Assembly (NCBI GenBank): GCA_948474755.1
Contig: CAOLHI010001821.1
Span: 414,416-478,415, forward strand
Length of the DNA: 64,000 nt
DNA from: Ctenosaura bakeri
Lineage: Eukaryota; Chordata; Lepidosauria; Squamata; Iguanidae
Reading direction: 5' to 3'
In this document: positions 60,330 to 64,000 of the stretch, one piece after another
Position numbering within the stretch: the stretch's first letter is position 1
How the letters are laid out: each line of letters opens with the position of its first letter
The notes under the pieces: generated by a model
Seen by the model: the letters and a program-made list of their open reading frames with translations, nothing else
What the model was told of the DNA's origin: nothing
Database searches by the model: none
Made by a program: the position numbers and the translations under genes

Positions 60330-61072
60330 ACTCCAGTTAAGAGTTAAGCAGGATGTTTTATTGGAAATCAATAGACACACACACTCAAGAAATCAAGTAA
60401 TCTCACAAACCATACAAGGCTATTGAAGGTAAAGTCAAGAAAGTTTGGATAGAGAGATTTTGGGTAGAAAGGATGAAATTTACCATTCCTTAAGCAGAAG
60501 ATTGAAGCAGAGTGGCTCAAACAAGAGTCTGAGAGTACTACAGAGAAATGGGAATCTCGGGGACCATGTAAAGAGTGATGCCCAATGCACTACAAACTGT
60601 AGGGGCTGGAGCTGGAGTCTGTATATACTATTTCCTGCCCCAAAGAAGGGTGTGCAGAGAAAGCAGTAATTGCTTTCCCACAAGCTGACAAAAGAGTCCA
60701 AAATGGGCTGATTGTCTTAACTCTGGGTAACAAAACATTGATGGGAGTCCTGGCAATCTCTTAATGTCTTGGTGAGGTAATAGGGAAGGTCTCTGTGGGA
60801 CATGCTCACAGCAGGGGTGCTTGTCTGCTTCACCTGAGCAGTTTTACCTTCCACTGTTTCCAGGAGTGGTTGAACCTTATAGCCTTTTGAAAGGATCATC
60901 CCAAACCCATCAGGACTGGGCTTTCCTGTCTAATCCACTCTGAACTTATGATCTGGCCATGCTGAGGTCTTCCTGACCCGGCTACATGCTTATAGTCAGT
61001 GCTTCTCCAAACATGCTAAATTATACATAATTTATTAACAATAGCATACCCCTCAAGGGGGGGGGTAACAAC
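60330..61072 (-). mobile_element. Candidate solo LTR, reverse
   Basis: Read on the minus strand it starts TGTTGTTACCCCCCCCTTGA, and about 700 bp later has a poly(A) signal in TTCCAATAAAACATCC. No target duplication or clean CA end was located, so both borders are guesses. It would have inserted beside the CR1 tail at 61076. Confidence 0.35.
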
Positions 61073-61075
61073 AGT

Positions 61076-61370
61076 TAGCATCACGAGCACAAGGACCACC
61101 TAGTCCAACCTCCTCCTGTTCAGGAATACACAGTAAAAGCACACCTGAAAAAATGCCCACCCAATCTCTGTTTAAATACATCTAAAGATGAGAGTCCACC
61201 ACCATTGGAACTAGTACATTTCACTCACAGTAAAGGTTCTCATAATGTTTAGGTGAAATCTCTTCCCCCACCCCCACCAATATGAATCCACTTATTTATG
61301 CTCTAGTTTCTGGAGCAGCAGATAACAAGCTTGTTCAGACAGTGAAGTCACCTTGATATCTTTGAGGCTC
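61076..61370 (-). mobile_element. CR1 LINE 3' end, reverse
   Basis: On the plus strand CACCTAGTCCAACCTCCTCC, CCCAATCTCTGTTTAAATAC, GAGTCCACCACCATTGGAAC and GAGCAGCAGATAACAAGCTT give the usual reverse-complement order of a CR1 3' UTR and C-terminal region. The terminal octamer repeat is missing. Confidence 0.75.
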
Positions 61371-61899
61371 CTTTTTTTAACTAGCTGTATTGTTGGGTTT
61401 CATGTCATATTTTCCATGTGGGTACTGTTAAAAACAATTGTATATTTAGTGGGTCAGTCACTATGTGATGGACCATCCACCACTATGCTGAATCAATGAT
61501 TAGAAGTAATGTACCTGGCTTAGATATTCTGATTATTTTCTGTCATGTTATCACCAACTCCATGCTTACTGTCCATAGTTAGTTAGTTACATTTCTGTTA
61601 TGTCCCAACATTATGAAAATCTGTGATCTGAAAATGAATCAGACTATTCACACAAATGTTTTGAAAACAATCTGGATATACAAGTTATGTGAATTGACAC
61701 CCAATATGAATGAACTAACATGATAATGGAAGGAAGAAATATCATGACACTGTTCTCTTTCTTCTTCAGTCACTTATTTCACAAATAGTTAAACAGAAAC
61801 GCAGGCTAAATGTTGTGATCAAAAGAAGATCAAAATAAAAGTCAATGCATGGCCGTTTGCATAAGTTACATTTCTAATGACAAAATATTAAACAGGAAT

Positions 61900-63870
61900 A
61901 TATTCCACCAAATATTCCACAGAAGACTTGGATGATGCCCTCCTGGAACAGATGAGCAAAAATTCAGAGAGGAAGGAGGCAGCAGTAATGGGGGAGTTCA
62001 ACTATTCTGATATTTATTGGAAGTCACACTCTGCCAGGAATATAAAATCCAAATTCCTCACTTGCCTTGGAGGCAATTTCATTGTTCAAAAGGTGGAAGA
62101 AGCAACAAGAGGATCAGCTATTTTAAATCTGATCCTAACCAATAGTGATGACCTGGTTATAATAGGGCGAAAGAGGCAAGATCCCTAGATGGAGTGACTA
62201 TGATCTCCTGGAGTTTGTTATATTGCTGAAAGAGAAGCCAAATGTGTATTCTAGACTTTAACAATGCTGATTTCAGTAAGCTTAGGGAAATACCAAACAT
62301 GATCCTGTGGTTAGGAATTCTAAAAAAACAGGAGAGTTCGGGATGGATAGGAGTTTCTTAAAAGTGATATATGGAAAGCACAATTTCAAACAATTCCAAT
62401 GAGGAGGAAAAATGGAATGTATGGAAAGAAACCAGGATGGATGTCTAAAGAATTTTCAACTGAGCTAAGATTTAAAAGTGATGTGTACAAGAAATTGAGA
62501 GAAGGTGAAATCACCAAATTGGAATTCAAATGAATAGCTAACACATATACACAAAAAAAATCAGAAAAGCTAAAGCACAGAACAAGTTCAGATTTAAAAA
62601 CAATAAAAATGGAGCAGATAATGATGACGACAACAACGATGATGATGTCTTGGTTATGTCCATAGCAAAAGGAAAAAACAAAGAAAGAGGTAGTGCCACT
62701 GTGTGGAGAAGATGGAAAAATACTAACACAGGACAGAGAAAAGTCAAAATTACTCAACACCTTCTTTGCCTCAGCCTTCTCCCAAAAGCAAAACAATGCT
62801 CAACCTGGGGAAAATGGAACACAGAATAGGTAAAGAAATAGTACATGAATATCTCATTATTCTAAATGAATTCAAGTCTCAAGGAGCAGATGAACTGCAT
62901 TCTAGGATATTAAAAAAACTGGTATAAGTTATCTCAGAATCATTGACAATAATATTCGAGAGTTTTTGGAGAACAGAAGAGGTCTCAGCAGAATGGAGGA
63001 GAGCAAACATAGTCCTCATTTCAAAAAGGGGAAAAAGAGGAGCCAAACAATTACACACAGTCAGCCTGACATCAATACCAGGAAAAACTCTAGAGCAGAT
63101 CATTAAACAGACAGTCTATAAGCATTTAGAAAGGAATGCCATGATTACTAAAAGTCAACATGGGTTTCTCAAAATACAAAGTGAAGCCAAACTAATTTTA
63201 TTTCTCTTTTTAAATAGAGTTACAAGCTTAATGGATGAAAAGAATGCTGTGAATGTAACATTCTTGATTTCTGTAAGGCCTTTGGCAAGGTCCCCCATGA
63301 TATTCCTGCAAACAAGCTAGTAAAATGTGGGCTTGACAATGCTCCTGTTAGGTGGATTGTGTAACTGATTGACCAAACAAGCCCAAAGGGTACTCACTAA
63401 TGGCTTTTCCTCATCCTGGAGATAAGTTACTATTGGGGTGTCACAGGGTTCTGTCCTAGGCACATTGTGTGATTCAACATCTTTATAAATGACTTGTATG
63501 ATGAAACAGAGATCATGCTTATCAAATTTTCAGGTGATATCAAATTAGGATGGGTAGTTAATATCCCAGAGGACTTGGTCAGAATTCAACATGACCTCAA
63601 TAGACTACAGAGCTGGGCTGAAACTATCAAAATGAATTTCAACAGGAAGAAATATAAGGTATTACACTTAGGCAGAAAAAAAAATGAAATGCAGAGATAT
63701 AGGATGAGTGACATCTGGCTTGACCACAGCACATGTGAAAGGGATCTAGAGGTCTTACTACACCACAAACTGAACATGAGTCAACAATGTGATGTGGCAG
63801 CAAAAAAGCCAATATGATTCTAGACTGCATCAATAGGAGTACAGTATCTAGATCGAGGGAAATAATAGTT
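61900..63870 (+). mobile_element. CR1/L3-group LINE relic, endonuclease to reverse transcriptase
   Basis: Fragments in order: endonuclease C-terminal part EAAVMGEFNYSDIYWKS with AILNLILTNSDDLV (61928-62188), a frameshifted linker, reverse transcriptase with TIIFESFWRTEEVSAEWRRA, TSIPGKTLEQIIKQTVYKHL and SQHGFL (62943-63320), then IKFSGDIKLG and FNRKKYKVLHLGRKKNEMQR with LNMSQQCDVAAKK (63494-63817). The catalytic FADD box reads FSGD (63527-63538), and there are several frameshifts. The 5' end is truncated and the C-terminus fades after about 63870. Confidence 0.88.
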
Positions 63871-63935
63871 TCATTCTGTTGCATTATGTGGATGCATAAT
63901 GGACTCCTTGCTCCACAAATTTCTCACAGCTCTTG

Positions 63936-63952
63936 TGTGTGTGTGTGTGAGA
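63936..63952. repeat. (TG)n microsatellite
   Basis: Short TG run just after the LINE relic. Confidence 0.9.
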
Positions 63953-64000
63953 ACGCAAACTGTTACAAACTTGTTGTTATGGCTAGCCAGTTCCATGGGA

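Noticed and set aside
61928..63817. Active LINE gene
   Set aside because: Frameshifts, stops and loss of the FADD catalytic box show it is dead.

Overview
The window is non-coding-rich vertebrate DNA, almost certainly from a squamate reptile and most likely an iguanian lizard. The evidence is the repeat set: a tRNA-derived Sauria-type SINE with a BovB-like tail, 5S-rRNA-derived SINEs, a second tRNA-derived squamate SINE with a CAA-repeat tail, RTE-BovB, CR1/L3, L2 and L1 LINE remnants, and many short palindromic DNA transposons with GGCC-N-TTTCCGCAC-like ends. There are no bacterial-type genes, no RNA genes and no CpG-island promoter.

One gene is visible. It lies on the minus strand and fills the whole window: FSTL5 (follistatin-like 5), seen as three internal coding exons at 55672-55838, 13652-13772 and 1227-1388, in that transcription order. 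They encode the first Ig-like domain (split over two exons) and the first half of the second Ig-like domain. All splice sites are canonical GT/AG and the codon phases join (1-0, 0-1, 1-1). The introns are about 41.9 kb and 12.3 kb, with two more introns cut by the window edges. The signal peptide, Kazal/follistatin and EF-hand exons should lie to the right of the window, and the rest of Ig2 and the C-terminal region to the left.

Everything else is intron filled with transposon debris. 0-13.6 kb: a long foldback at 198-406, a Sauria SINE, a BovB relic split by a palindromic DNA element, and L2 pieces. 13.8-37 kb: at least eight foldback DNA elements, two 5S-SINEs, one tRNA-SINE and long AT-rich unique stretches. 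37.9-51.7 kb: CR1 3' ends, a run of three reverse tRNA-SINEs, a 5S-SINE, a probable L1, and two related solo LTRs with target duplications. 52-64 kb: BovB tails, a relic that reads like an SGNH-hydrolase domain of a retroelement, CpG-dense foldback DNA, an L1 stub with a perfect 17-bp target duplication, a hAT-like element with an 8-bp target duplication, and about 2 kb of degenerate CR1/L3 LINE.

The most interesting structure is the set of about 13 short elements that share their termini but carry at least three unrelated palindromic interiors, several of them nested in other repeats so that insertion order can be read. Class and family names for repeats come from recognition by eye, not from a library search. 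Boundaries without a target duplication are approximate.
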